DNA from: Chondrus crispus
Taxonomy: Eukaryota > Rhodophyta > Florideophyceae > Gigartinales > Gigartinaceae
NCBI RefSeq assembly: GCF_000350225.1
Contig: NW_005179256.1
Span: forward strand, 1-64,000
DNA: 64,000 nucleotides
Reading direction: 5' to 3'
Below the pieces are notes generated by a model. The model was not told the origin of the DNA, did no database searches, and saw nothing but the letters and a program-made list of their open reading frames with translations. Position numbers and translations under genes: made by a program. The first letter of the stretch is position 1. The number at the start of each line of letters is the position of its first letter. Below are positions 1-12,110 of the stretch, piece by piece.

Positions 1-3000
1 CTGTACACAATTATCATGTAAAATATTCGGAGTCAAGGGACTGGTAACTTCCCTAGGCCTGTGTGCTTCTGCTTTTGGGCGGTAGTCACACATACAATTT
101 TGTAAGGCCCTCCACGTAGTTGAAACTTCGACCCAAATTCCCTTTCTTTCCTTTTTCGCTGCACGGGTAGTACCCGACGTCCTTGTAGGTCTTCTGCAAT
201 GACCTTTCCCTTCGTCCAGCTCGTTTTCGAACGTCCCCCGTTCATGATGACGACTTCATATTGTCCGCAGTGCTCCTTTGGTGAGGCTCATGATTGATGA
301 ATTTGGTAAACCGCGGAGGTTTGGTATATGACAACAAATAAATGAATACTGGTCGTTTCCATAGTCTAGCTCTTAGTTGGGCTCGTCGATGTGATCGTCA
401 ACACAATTTTGAGTTGCAATCGGATGTCCCTCTTCGCCTTCTCATAAGCATCGCGCGGCGAGGTCCTGGCCGGGTGTCAAGGGAAAAGCTCGAGGTCTTA
501 GTAGAACGTTTCCGTTTGTGTTCGCCATTTGGTCGTGGTTGGCGAAATCCTCTTCTTCACCGACAGTGAATCGTCACGTGCGACAGTCCCCTCTGTTCTC
601 TCCGGGTCGAAGATCCCTTCCAATCTCTCCCGTGGAGAACTAGGGTAACTGGAAAATCTTCCCCCCAAATAAAATGGCAGTGTACGAACTATTCCTTTTT
701 GGGCTCGTCGGGGCGATCCTCAGGCTCCTTTCGTGCGATCACGTTGAATTCTCTTAGCTCGGAGAGTCGTTCGGCGTGTGATAAACGTTCATGAGCGGCA
801 GGGTAGCTTTTGAGTCGCCTCTGAAAATCGTGTGAAACGGCGAGCTAGCAAGCCCTGTGAATGTCGGGTCTGAAGGGACGAGTCCCTTCGCTGTCCGTCT
901 GGCTGTCAACATAGGCGCAGATCATGCCGATATGTGAATCACATCCGGCATTCCACATCTGCTCACGCAACACTTGTCCTTTGCCCGTTCTCACAAAAAT
1001 CCTCATAAATATTTTCGTCAAGTTAATTTAGACGGGGAGGCGGATCACTGATCCAACCGTCATCTCGCGTGCGCACGGCGGCGCGTGATTGCGTCCTAGG
1101 AGGTTAGTCTGAGACTGCAGTAAATTTTCCATTCTGTGGCGCGGCAGCGTCTCATTCAAGTGAGGGAGTCCCAGGCAGAATCGCCTAAGTCATTTCATTT
1201 CCCTTGTCCTCATTCCGTGTCATCCACTTCCTCTCGAGTTGCCTTGCTCGTGTGCACCTGCGCATCAACTGCATATTTCCGCACCTTCTCCCTTGACTTG
1301 AAGGTCACCCGTGCGGCAGTGAACAAGGTTGGGCGGTGTATATTCTCCTTAGTCTTCCTCGCGCCTACGCAACTTTTTCCCTTTGTACCATATCGCGATT
1401 AACTACGTATGCGTTCCGTTCCCAGCGTGCCGGTGCGTTTCAGACTTTGATTCTTAACTTCCTTGACAACTCCAGCCCCTATACGTCGATAAAAAGATTG
1501 CGACGGACGCATCCGGTCTCGGTGAGGGCTGTTGCCCTTGGTACCAATTATCACAGAATGCGATCCTCGTTTTCCGCCTGCGATCGCCTATTACAGAACC
1601 CTGGCCTTATGCTGTGTACCTCTTGGTCTACGGTTCCGAAGCGTGAGTGCTCACTGAAACCAAGCGTGGGGGCTTTCCTCTTCACGGCGCTTCGCGTACT
1701 TCATCGATTATCACTTCCGTCTTCCTCTGGCGTTTGCGAGTTTCCCTCCTCCGTCTCTCTACGCGAATCTTCGTTCCCTGTTTGGCGAGTGCCCTCCCCC
1801 TTTCTTTTTCACAATGGCACGGTCCGTGCGTCCGAGTCGGAATCTCGACACTCATTCGTCCTCCTGATCGTGGGGAGTCCCCAATTTCCTTCACCATCGT
1901 CCTTTCTCCAACCGATTACAACGTATGCTCCCCCTTCATTTGTCGCCCTGTCTCCTCCTCCTCTTCTCCTATTCGCTACTTTCTAAATTCTAACTAAAGT
2001 TCCATCTTGTCACTACGAACGAGGGTCCATTTTTTTCTTGGTTGTAAGTTACTGATAACGTCCACCTTTCCTCGCTGGTCGGTTGACAACAGGCCTCCGC
2101 CTTGACCGGCGCCGCTTCATTTCGCGATGCGAATTGTTACTGACGACTCGCCATGCCGTCGGCACGTGCGTATGGGTTTGCAAGCCGTTCTCTCCATCCC
2201 CTGTTAAACTCGCTTGTCGCAACGCCTGGGCTCGCCATGTCGTCGGCATCGTAGCCCGGGCTTCTCCTCTCCCTTAGGGTTTCTCTCTTCCCTGTAGGTC
2301 TTCCGAACTTTTGTTTCGAGGACTGCGTCCTCGGCACCAAAAAAAGAAAAGTAAACAAAATAGAAACGAAAGCGGGGTTATCCTGATAAACGCATAAGTA
2401 GGTCTCGCGTGATAAAATGCGTTCGCGCTTGCGTCAGTCGCGACAGGCTGATAAAAAATGACGATAAACTGAACTAAGTCCCCTCAGGCTCCTGATCAAC
2501 CTCGTTCCTCCCTGTGGTCGTGTTTCCCCTGGTCATCGAGTTAGTGGAGTGACGTAGTCGAAGTACGATCCTTAGTGAAAACAGGGCAGCCGTCGGCGTG
2601 GACAGCGTCGTGAGAGCAGATTCTCATTTTGAGGATAACTTCGTTCTCCGAGTTCTCTTCTGTCCTTCGGGATCTCCTCCAACTACCTGCGCGATACTGT
2701 CTTCCGGACAGGCATATTGAATTTAGTAACTGGGCGTCTTTGAGCAACAAAAAGAAAAGAAGAAAACCACTCGCTCTCCGTCTCGGCTTGACACACAGCG
2801 TAAATAAATTGACTATGATCGGCGGGTCGCTAATCTTCTTCGATCGTGTTCGCTCGAGGGTCGTCGACCGGTGTGTGTCGCAAGGCTTGGTCGGTGTTGA
2901 CCGCGGTGCAGGGTCTTGTTCTCTATGTGGCGGCAACAAAAACGAAACAGAACAGTACAAAAACAAAAACAAAGGAAAGGGGGTTAACGTTGTAAACTAG

Positions 3001-3730
3001 TAAGTATGGTGATCGTCAGTAAACGCGTCGTGGCTCTGTCGTTTGCAACTGTCCGGTGAACCGTGTTGTCTCGTTGGGACGTCGACTCCTTCGGCTATCT
3101 CTCGTTCCCAACCCTACTCGTTGCCCTCTCTGCTCCGCTTGGTGGCTCTCCATAAGCGCGGGTTGCGCGGGGGTCGGGGGTCATTTTTAAACCCACACTG
3201 CTCCCGTCCCTAAAAACGGCACCTCCTGCCCGGCGAGCGCGCGTTGCGCCTCGCTCATCCTTGTCAACTCCCCGTAAAGCGAGTTGGACGGGGCCGCCGG
3301 CTAATGACGGGTTCTGCTTCATACGCAATTGGTAGTCGCGGGTCGCGATCTGACTGCGATATTTGTGCGGTCAGCCCTGGCTATCAACAGTAACTGAGCG
3401 GGCAACCGGCGATTTCGGGCGGCCATCCTCAATTTTGATTAGGATTTCGAGGGAGGACCGGTGCTCCTTTCTCATGCTGTTCATTCGACAATCCCCTTTC
3501 GGTATTTCTCTAGTAATTCTGGGATAATTTTCGCTCCCCCTCCGTGCGGACTCCTGCGCTCAATCTTAAGTTCACGTGTGGGCTTCGATGACGCGTTGCC
3601 ATTCGGGCGAGCGTAACACCTCATCTGGGGGTATGGCGACATTCCCCACTTATCAACGACGCGGCATGCATCGCTTCCTCAACTTCTGACTTCTTTGCTG
3701 GCTCTGCTCTGCATTATTTCTTGACAACAG
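1..3730 (-). other. 3' noncoding region of element A
   Basis: No gene is supported here. Short open frames occur on both strands but lack recognisable domains. The stretch follows the stop codon of A's chromodomain and corresponds to the 3' region of element D (22236 onward). A T-rich tract followed by a segment containing accctgcaccgcgg (reverse complement of about 2895-2985) matches D near 22700-22810 in arrangement and partly in sequence. It is more diverged from D than pol is. In D an antisense ORF lies about 4.3 kb past pol; the matching position in A would be outside the window. Confidence 0.6.
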
Positions 3731-6700
3731 CTATCCAGGTATCGCGTGCGCGATTTGCGCCGGCAGGGGCAACCGTTTCCTTCGGAAATACGTGACGGCC
3801 GCACTGCGGGGTAATCGCTCAATGGGCTCCCACGTCGCGTCCTCAGACGTATAACCGTACCATCTTACTTTGAGAATTAAGTTCTCCTCGTCGAAGCCGT
3901 GGTCCACGATCTTGTCGATCACATATTCCTGGCTCTCGCCTCCTTCTTCCTGCGTGTCCAACCGTCCTTCCCCCTTCCGAAGGGCCAGGGGCTCATCCTC
4001 ACCCTGCTCTTCCGAACCTCCCATCTCTTGTAGATGGAGTGGGGTGCCCGCAGCTTCCTGATTTACCAACGATCCGTCATCCGTCCTGTCCTTCGCTTGC
4101 GCGGCGGGTTCTTCTCGTTCCCCTTCTCGATTGAGGAACTGTAGTGCTTGTCGTAGCCCGATTATCGGCGTATAGTCCATGGGACTAGGGGCTAATTCGA
4201 CTCGATCTCGCGATACGCGCTCTTCCTGGTCGCCGATGGCAATGACGACCGTATCCTCCGTTGACTCCTTCACTTGATATGGACCCGTAGCCACTTGTGC
4301 CAACTTATGTTTCGGCTCGTTGGCCGTGCCTTGCTCTTTCCGAAGGAATACGTATGATCCTGAAGGGATGTCATACTTCGACTTGCGGAGCCTTGCGTCG
4401 AAATTTGGCTTGTAGCGCGCTTGTTCTTTCCGCAAGCTCTTACCAGCGCCTTTCATCAGGCTTTCCAACCACGACTGCCATTTCAGGTAGTACGCTCGAT
4501 TCGAGCTAAATCCTTCCAAACTTGGCTGTGCTTGTAAAGCAATGCTTCTCGGCGCCCGAGCTAACACCAGCTTGAAGGGCGCGATGTTCGTAGTGCGATG
4601 AACTTGCGTGTTGTATGCGAACGTCACAGCGTCGCTAAATAGGTCCTAGTCCTTGGGATGCTCTCCAACATATTTTCGCAACGCGGAAGTCAGCGTGCGG
4701 TTAAACCTCTCAACTTGGCCGTTGGCTTGCGGGTGGTACGTGGTCGTGAACACATTGCGTATGCCGAGAATTCGACAGACATTCTGAAAGAACCGGGCCG
4801 TGAACTGTGTTCCATTGTCGGACAGCAGCTTGACCGGCGGTCCGTACACGAATACCCAATGGTGAACGAAGGCTTGTGCGATGTGCGCAGCTGATATCTT
4901 CTTCAACGGTACGGTTCGTACCAGTTTCGAGTATCGATCGCTGATCACGAGAATGTACCGATTTCCTCGTTTAGTTGTAATTAGCTCGCCGAGGATGTCG
5001 ATGGCGACAAATTCCAGCGGAGCTTTGGGCGTGAACAGCTTCATTTCCTTCGTGTTTCTTCTTAACTTCACCCTTTCCCGTGCACATGCGGCGCAATTAT
5101 TCGCGACTGCGTAGCAGTCTAGGGCCATCGTGGGCCAATAAAAATATCTCCTCAATGTCTTGTAAAGTTTCCTGCCTCCTGGGTGGCCTGCTAATTTTGC
5201 GTAATAGCTTAACCCTAGGACGCAGTCCCTTAACGATTGTGGTATCACCACTCGTACAAACTCCGCCGCGGTACGGCATAGAGTTCCTTCGAGTTCCTCG
5301 GTCTCCATGCTGAACGTTCTCACCTTTCCGGCGTCCATTTCTTCCTTGATGCGGTTGCAGAAGGGGTCGACGGCTTGCTCGCGAATGAGCTCCTCCGGAG
5401 TGACAGCTTGGAATTGATCGAGGCGCTCAGGGGCGGTCCCCCCCTCAAGAGTGAGGATGTCGTCTAACCCGTCAAAACTGTCCTCTTCCTCCACTGTACC
5501 CTCGGCCGGTTCGGCCATAAAGCATGGGATTTCGTCGTCGATTTCGTCGACGGTTTCTCCTGCGGTCCGTAATCTTGACAGGGCATCAGCTTGACTATTC
5601 GCCTTGCCCTTCTTGTACTTGATATCGAAATCGAATTCCGAGAGGCGGAGTCTCCATCGGATTAATCTCCCGCTGGGGTCGGTTACGTTCATCAACCACC
5701 TCAATGAGGCATGGTCAGTATGCACAATGAAGTGCTCGCCATATAGATATGGTCTTAAAGTCTGTACGGCCCAAATTACCGCTAGACATTCTTTTTCTGA
5801 TACAGAATAGTTTCTCTCGGCTGCGGATAACGTTCTTGAAAAGAACCCGATGGGTTTACGTTGCGCATCCGGGTGCGTTTGAACTAATGCAGCGCCGATT
5901 TGATATTCGCTTGCATCGGTGTCTACCGAGTATGGTAGGTCCTTCTTCGGCAGCGCCAACACCGGTGGCGCCAAGATAGCGTCCTTGAGCTTGTGAAAAG
6001 CTTTTTCGCACGGTTCGTCGAATCCTTCCAACTGGACCGGTTGTCCCTTCTTCAATAGTTGATTGAGCGGATGCGCAATTTTCGCATAATGCAGAACGAA
6101 TCTGCGGTAGACATTACAAAGTCCCAAGAAGCTCCTGAGCTGGGTCTGCGTTTGAGGGTACCTCACTTGTTCCAATGCGACGGTTCGCGCAGCGTCAACT
6201 TCCAATGTACCTGGCCGAACGACATGGCCCAGGTACTTGATCTTTTCGACGAAAAATTCGCACTTGCGAAGCTGGAGCTTCACACCTGCCTTCTCCAATA
6301 CAGAAAGTATTTCATCCACATGCACGATGTGCTCCTCCCACGACTTGCTAAAAATTATTATGTCGTCCAGATACACCAAACAGCACTTCCAACGGAACGG
6401 AGAGAGCAGGATATCCATTGCTCTCTGAAACGTCGCTGGCGCGTTAGTTAGCCCGAAGGGCATTGTTGAGAAGCGATACAGTCCTGAGTGACACGAAAAT
6501 GCGGTCTTGTCGCGGTCGCGCTCAGGGATAAGCATCTGCCAATATCCCGAGATCGCGCCCAACGCGGAGAAAACCTTGGTGTCACCAAGCGAGTCCAGGC
6601 ACTCATCCATGCGCGGTAAAGGGTACGTGTCCTTTACCGTTACCGCGTTTAACCGGCGATAGTCTACGCAAAAGCGCATGGATCCGTCCGGCTTCGGCAC

Positions 6701-7214
6701 TAATAAAACGGGCGACGCCCATTCTGCCTGCGCCGGTTCGATGACTCCTGCTTCTAACATCTTCTGTACTTCTGCGTCCTCGACCGCCCGAGCCTTTGGA
6801 CCGGCTCGACTGGGAGCTTGTGCAATTGGCCTTGTATCCGGGGCCAGTTCAATCCAGTGGATCGTGGTGTTGATCTCACCGAGGGTCCCATCCCACATGC
6901 GGGAATCTTTTTTCAACATCGGACGGAATCTTTCGCGCAGCCGGTCCGGCACGTGGCTCAGGTCGAGTTCTTCCACGTCCGGCGGGGGAGGCTCAATCCG
7001 CCGCTCCGGCTTCGTAGTTGCCGTCGCGGAGAGCCTTTCCTCCCGTTCTCCTTGCTGGTCCTCGCGATCTTGATCCGACGGTTCGCATCTTGTCTCGCCC
7101 GTAGGCGTCTTGGTGGAAGTAGGGAAAATTTCCTTCTTCCTTTCTTGAATTCCGAGAACTTCACTAATGGTGGTTTTGCTCTCGAGCGCGGCTCTCGAGT
7201 GCGGTAATAATTCT
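3731..7214 (-). pseudogene. pol: Element A pol, distal part: RT, RNase H, integrase, chromodomain (one nonsense codon)
   Basis: This is the 3' half of the family-1 polyprotein, from just after protease to its stop at 3731. RT shows FCVDYRRLNAV and the catalytic YLDD motif. RNase H shows VDTDAS and HTDHAS. Integrase has a zinc-binding HHCC module and the DDE core (AIDILGEL, LSDNGTQF, YHPQANGQVERFNRTL). The C-terminal chromodomain reads EYVIDKIVDH...WYGYTSEDATWEP, with aromatic-cage residues present. The protein is almost colinear with element D pol (about 18760-22235). One TAG (4646-4648) replaces the Trp codon of HPKDWDLF in D and splits the frame; the frame is otherwise the same on both sides. 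The upstream edge is where element B was inserted, and protease resumes at 31247. Confidence 0.93.
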
Positions 7215-7219
7215 GCCAC
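7215..7219. repeat. Target site duplication GCCAC of element B (left copy)
   Basis: GCCAC flanks the left end of B and is repeated at 31242-31246. In element D, which has the same pol region uninterrupted (about 18721-18735), GCCAC occurs once (as GTGGC). A 5-bp duplication is typical of Ty3/gypsy integration and proves that 7220-31241 entered A as one insertion. Confidence 0.92.
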
Positions 7220-7845
7220 TGTAGTATAAACACCCCCAACGGAGGGGGGTGTATACTCAGTTCTTGCGGAGACCCCGATCGGCGGGAAGACGGGAAGCAA
7301 CCACAGCTAACGGAACCAGGCGAGCCCGGGGTAGCAGTGGTAGAGCGGGTACGGTCGGGGACGCGTGCACGCGCGGGCCGATCTACGCCTCGACGCCCCG
7401 GCGCAGCGCTGGGTGACGTACCAGCGCTGACGGGCGGAGGCGGATCTAGGCTTGCTCGCGTGCTTGCGCGTCCCCTGCCCGCTCGGTTCCTAACTAGATA
7501 CGGGCTAGTGGGAACCCGTTCTAGAATATGCGGGGCGAGGTTGACCAAAGTCGTAGGTTCTGGACAAGCTCCTGCTTGTCCTCCCCCCACCGCCGTTGGT
7601 CGCTCGCGTATTTAATGTACAAGTTAATCCTATCATACTATAGTACAGTACGGACTGTACTGTAGTGCTACTGTAGTCAGCGCGGGTCGGCCCGTGCTGA
7701 CTGTACACGTGTGTTACACGTATTAGCACACGTGTGCGTGCGCGCCCCGTACACGTGTGGGCGCGTGCGGAGGTACTGTAGAGCTCGGGCTCTACAGTAG
7801 CCGATCTGATGTATATCTAATTCCGGTAAGGGGGGTTATACTACA
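7220..7845 (-). repeat. 3' LTR of element B
   Basis: Read on the minus strand it begins TGTAGTATAACCCCCC at 7845 and ends GGGGGTGTTTATACTACA at 7220, giving the expected TG...CA ends. The outer end matches the ends of element C's LTRs after a few substitutions, including the shared tract with GATCGGCGGGAAGACGGG. The inner part has short perfect palindromes, for example CTGTAGAGC/GCTCTACAG at 7773-7798. These hairpins recur, with changed sequence, in C's LTRs. Confidence 0.88.
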
Positions 7846-7879
7846 CGGCCCCCCCTTAAGTGTGGACGTCCGCGTCCAC
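7846..7879 (-). promoter_or_regulatory. Polypurine tract of element B (plus-strand DNA primer)
   Basis: Minus strand: a palindrome-like block GTGGACGCGGACGTCCAC is followed by ACTTAAGGGGGGGGCCG, directly abutting the LTR start TGTAG. The position and G run fit the RNase H-resistant polypurine primer for plus-strand synthesis. An almost identical block sits just after the chromodomain stop, at 13223-13255. Confidence 0.75.
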
Positions 7880-9326
7880 ATGTGCTGGTAGAACCGGGCG
7901 TGTGGTCTCCCCCCTAGTCCGCCATTTCTAACATCTTCCCCATGGCGTGTCGTTTCTCTCGCGTTCTCTCTGGGCGTGCTCGTGCATCTCGACCTGATGC
8001 CAGTATCACCTCAAGCGTCCGACGGCAACCTGCTTTTGGGGCGCTTCCCGGAAGTCTCCCCCCTCGTTCGTCGTGTCCGGGCCCCTTCTTTTCGTGTGCT
8101 GTAGTCTGCCTTGTCCTTTCCGTCGGGCGTGCTCACCCTCTCGGTGCCCCTTTTCCGTAGCGCCAACGTTGACGTGCGTCGTCGGCACGAGGACGTGCAG
8201 CGAGAGCAGGTCGTAGATCGTAGAAACCGTCTCCCCGCCCCAGTGGGTCCTGCTATACCCCAACTAGCAGCTGTTGGTCCGGCGGAAGTGGCGGTGTACG
8301 CCATGTTACCCCACGCGAACGGAGCGTGGTAGAGCGCGGGGCGGACCGTGCGGAGCGAGCGCGAGTGCGCGAGGCGACGGCGAAGTGAAAACAGACGAGA
8401 CGCGCTGCCGGGGTCGCCGTCGAGCGTGTCCCGGAGGCACGGCCCACTCCCTGACATCGCAACCTGCAGCGGCTGGCCGGGCCTCGTGCACGCGTGCGGG
8501 GGGGTTGTGTGCGGTCCCCCTGTCCTTTTTTATAACCTCTTGTGACGCCGTGTGCCTCGTCGTCTTGCACACGCCTGTTCAATCGCCTTCGTGGGCCTCC
8601 GTCGCGCAGGACCAGCCGTAATATGGGTCTGCTGCGACCCTCGATCCGCCCGTTGTCCGCGCGCCGCTTCGTTCTTCCCGTGCGACTTCTCCTCTCCTCT
8701 TCGACATCACCCCCGTGCGATTATGGGGTATCAATTTTAAAAGCATCCGTCCCCTTTGTGCTCTACCTGTGCCGGCGCGTAGAGCACTGTCCTCATAACT
8801 TCGTCGCCGTACGGTGCGGCAGTCGGTGAACGGCCCTGTACGGACGACGTGGGCGGCTGGGGGCCTGACCATGCGCAGGGCCAGGGTGCCCGCGCGCGCC
8901 AGCGGGGCCGAGATGGCGAGCCGGCGATGCAGGGCGCGAAGACGCGCAGCGATGAGATGATGAGCTCGCGTAAAGGCGAATATTGGTGCTGAGGAGGTCG
9001 GGACGTGCGCGTTGTCTGGGGCGCATCAGCACGCCGACGCGCGCGCGCGAAGGCGAGCGGCGCCGCCGGTGGCGCAATCGGCGTGCACGTCGTTGTCCGG
9101 CGACGCGCACGGGTGTCACAGTAGCGGCGCAGCCGCGACGAGATGATGGGCGCACTCACGAAGGCAAACAGAGCGGGTGCAGCGCGGACGCGGCGGAGAA
9201 AAGGTAACAGGCGGCGGGCGGTTGTGCGCGCACCGTTCGGGATCACTGTGATATCGTGGCCACAGTTCGTACAGTACCCGTGGGCGCGCGTGCGCGTGCG
9301 CGAGCAGGCTCAGCCCTGAGCCCTTG

Positions 9327-9395
9327 ATCAAATCACCCCAAAAAATTGCAAAAATGTTTCCCGCGAAAATAATTTCTGCAAAATTTCCCAGCACA
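9327..9395 (-). promoter_or_regulatory. Conserved AT-rich island with E2F-like site
   Basis: On the minus strand this segment reads GCAGAAATTATTTTCGCGGGAAA followed by an A/T-rich run. A very similar segment occurs in element C in the same orientation at 56264-56325. The core TTTCCCGCGAAA (9357-9368) matches the classical E2F/DP site TTTCCCGC. It stands out as AT-rich DNA in a very GC-rich neighbourhood. Function as an E2F site is inference. Confidence 0.45.
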
Positions 9396-10229
9396 GTCCG
9401 TGAGGGTGTGCATTGTCATGCGCCTCGATCGGTCCTCGTACTTGCTCGTGTTTTCCCCAATTTTCGTCAACGGCAGGCCTACCCCGAACCCGTCGTTGTG
9501 TCGTCCACTGTTGATTGCCCGGCGGGCTCCGTACGACGAGCGCCCGATGACCCGCAATCCTCTTTGCGAGTTAACTCGAGCGAATTCGCACGCCCATTTT
9601 TTTCTGAAGAGCTTCCCCTGGGAAACACCTCACAGTTTTCCATCCTCGCTCCTCTCATAACCTCGTGCTTCGCCTAGCTCGTACTGGAAAGAGCCGAAGT
9701 CACGTTGTCGGCGGGTAGCGCTCCAGACGCCCCCGGCTCCTGCTGCTATCCGCGATCCGTATGCCGAGTACGGGCCTGACCCTTGCCCGTCCCGAAACTG
9801 GGCGTTCGGTGAGGGTGTCCCTCGTACGGGCGAGGCTGCTCTTCGTCTCGCCATACCGAGTCTGGTGGAGATGGACGCCGAACCTCGGCGGCATCCAGGG
9901 TACTGTCCTCCGAACAATTACGGGCCAAGGGCCCGTATGCCCTCGGACGACCCTAGTCGTTAGTCCGCGCGGTCTGATCGTCAACCGCGCGGGTTCCCCC
10001 ACTTGCCCTCGTCGGCGAGGAGGAGGGGACTTGGCGCCATACCACAGTAAAACTGTTTCCATGGTTACGTGTTCTTTGCGTCGGTCTTCTTCTTCTAATT
10101 CCCCTTCGTGCCCTTGTTTCTTAGTACCCCCACCCTTCCTCTCTCCCGACGCGGAGGAGGAAGGGGCGACAAACGATCGGGCGCCCCTTCCCGTTCGGTG
10201 GCGGGGGCGCAGCGTTCGGGGTTCGTCTT

Positions 10230-12110
10230 ATGCCTAGCGCCCCTCGCCATCCGTTGGCGAGGGCGCGACTCCTGGCGAACGTTCTTATCCGATGCGCGAC
10301 CTCGTTGTCGGTAGCGAGGCAAAGGAAACGCGCGGCGTTCTTCTCCATTCTTCGCGCCCCTCGCCATTCGGGGCGAGGACTCAGCACGCTGTATTCGTCT
10401 TATCCGCCCGGTGCTCCTCGCCATGCGGGAGCGAGGGCGCCGGGCCCGCGACGATCGCATTTCTTCACGTCCCGCCCCTTCGTCGTCCGGGAGCGGGGCA
10501 CATCCAACGCCTTTGCCCCGCGCGTCCCTCGCCATTCGGGGCGAGGGCACGGCGCGCCGCCCACGTCCTTCTTCGTGCCTCTTGCCGTCGGCGGCGAGGG
10601 CAAGGCGCGCGGTATATGTCTTATCTCTTCGCGCCCCTCGCCATTCGGGGCGAGGGCACCGCACGCGGAGTTCGTCCTAGGCCTCGTGCCCCTTCGCCAT
10701 CTCCTGACGTCTGCGAGGCGAATCCTGTCGCAGAGCGGGGCGTCGTGACCGGGTCTGTCGGCGGTGACGATCTTGTCTGCGCGTGGCTCACTCTCGTCCG
10801 TCGCTCTTGGTCACGGGTTCTGCCCAACCCCTGCCCGCGCTGCCATCCCATCCCCGCTTCGAGGAGAAGACGTCTCCGCCGGGTCCGCCGTAGACCGCGC
10901 GGATGAAGGAGGGGGAAATGCAAAGGGTTCGGCGGAGGTGGGAGTCACTCCCAGGGAGAGTTTGACGAGCTCCCATTGGTTGGGTCGGCTTCTCACCCTC
11001 GAGCCCCCGTTGTCCTTGGAGTTTTCCTTCTCTCCCGCGGCCTCCGTCGGATAGCCCCCCTCTCGTCAGACCTCGTCCTCCTTTGCCCGCACCTCTCGCC
11101 ATCGGGGCGAGGGCGCGGCGCGAGCGGCACTCGTGTTCTTGTCCGCGCGCACCCCTCGTCCTCGGTTGCGACGGCGCGGGCGCTCGACGAAAGTCCTTTT
11201 CTTCGCGCTCCTCGCCACCGGTGGCGAGGAGGCGGCTCGAGTGCGCCATTTGTCTCCTTGTCGGCGCGCCCCTCGCCATCAGGGCGAGTGAACGGACGCG
11301 TGAACGTACGTTTTCTTCTGCACGCGCCGAACGTCTTCTTTTCTTCGTACGACGAACGTCCTGATACTTCGCGTCCCTCGCCATCGGGGCGAAGGCGCGG
11401 CGCGAGCGGCATTCGTCTTCTTGGACGCGCGCGCCCCTCGCCATGGGGGCGAGGGGGTGGACCTGTGCACGTACGTCCTGTTCTTCGCGGCGCCGTTCGC
11501 CTTTTGGTCTGCGCGCGCGACGTCCCTCCTCTTCCTCGTTCTCGCCCCTCGCCACCGGTGGCGAGGGCACAACTCGAACGGCATTCGTCTTCTTGTCTTC
11601 GTGCTCCTCGCCATCGGGGGCGAGGGCGCGGCCGTGTGCGACATTTGTCTTCTTGTCTGCGCGCCCCCTTGCCATCGGGGCGAGGGTGCGAACGCGCGGC
11701 ATTCGCCTTCTTCTTCGCTCGCGCCTCCCGCCATCGGTTGCGGGGGCGCAAGCGCACGGCGAACGTCTTCTTGTTCGCGCCCCTCGCCATCGGGGCGAGG
11801 GGACGGACACTCGACGAACGTTCCTTTCTTTTCGCGCGCCCCTCCCCATCCGTGGCGAGGGCGCGACGCAAAATGCATCCGCCTTCTTGTCCGCGCGCCC
11901 CTCCGCTGTCCGGTAGCGGGGGCGCACCGTGCCGACTTCGTCTTATCCTTCGGGCGCCCCTGGCCATTCGGGGGCGAGGGCACAGCGCCTGAAGGCGGTT
12001 CTTGTCCTTCGCGTCCCTCGCCATTCGAGGCAGGGGCGCGGCGCGCAGCGCGCGTTCTCCTTCATTCCTCTCGCGTCCCTCGCCATTCGGGGCGAGGGCG
12101 CAGCCTTCGC
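10230..12110. repeat. Array of about 25 GC-rich hairpin repeats (element B)
   Basis: Units recur roughly every 55-60 bp in the regular part (about 11090-12110) and more loosely at 10240-10700. Each has an imperfect palindrome of the form CCTCGCC-AT(T)CGG-GGCGAGG, followed by a variable spacer with GGCGCG and TTCGTCTTCTTG-like words. Examples start near 10345, 10527, 10635, 11090, 11208, 11375, 11548, 11607, 11780, 12015 and 12075. The stem is kept while loop and spacer vary (CCACCGGTGG, CCATCGGGG, CCATTCGGGG). About 10720-11080 is a non-repeat interruption. A related array lies in element C at 56575-57895. Confidence 0.85.

Noticed and set aside
1336..1986. 216-codon open frame in A's 3' region
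   Set aside because: Ser/Leu/Arg-rich with no domain, and overlapping open frames occur in two other registers; no counterpart frame was seen in D.
10230..12110. CRISPR-like repeat/spacer array
   Set aside because: Regular period and palindromic repeats recall CRISPR, but the genome is eukaryotic, unit length and repeats vary, no cas genes exist, and the array lies inside an LTR retrotransposon.
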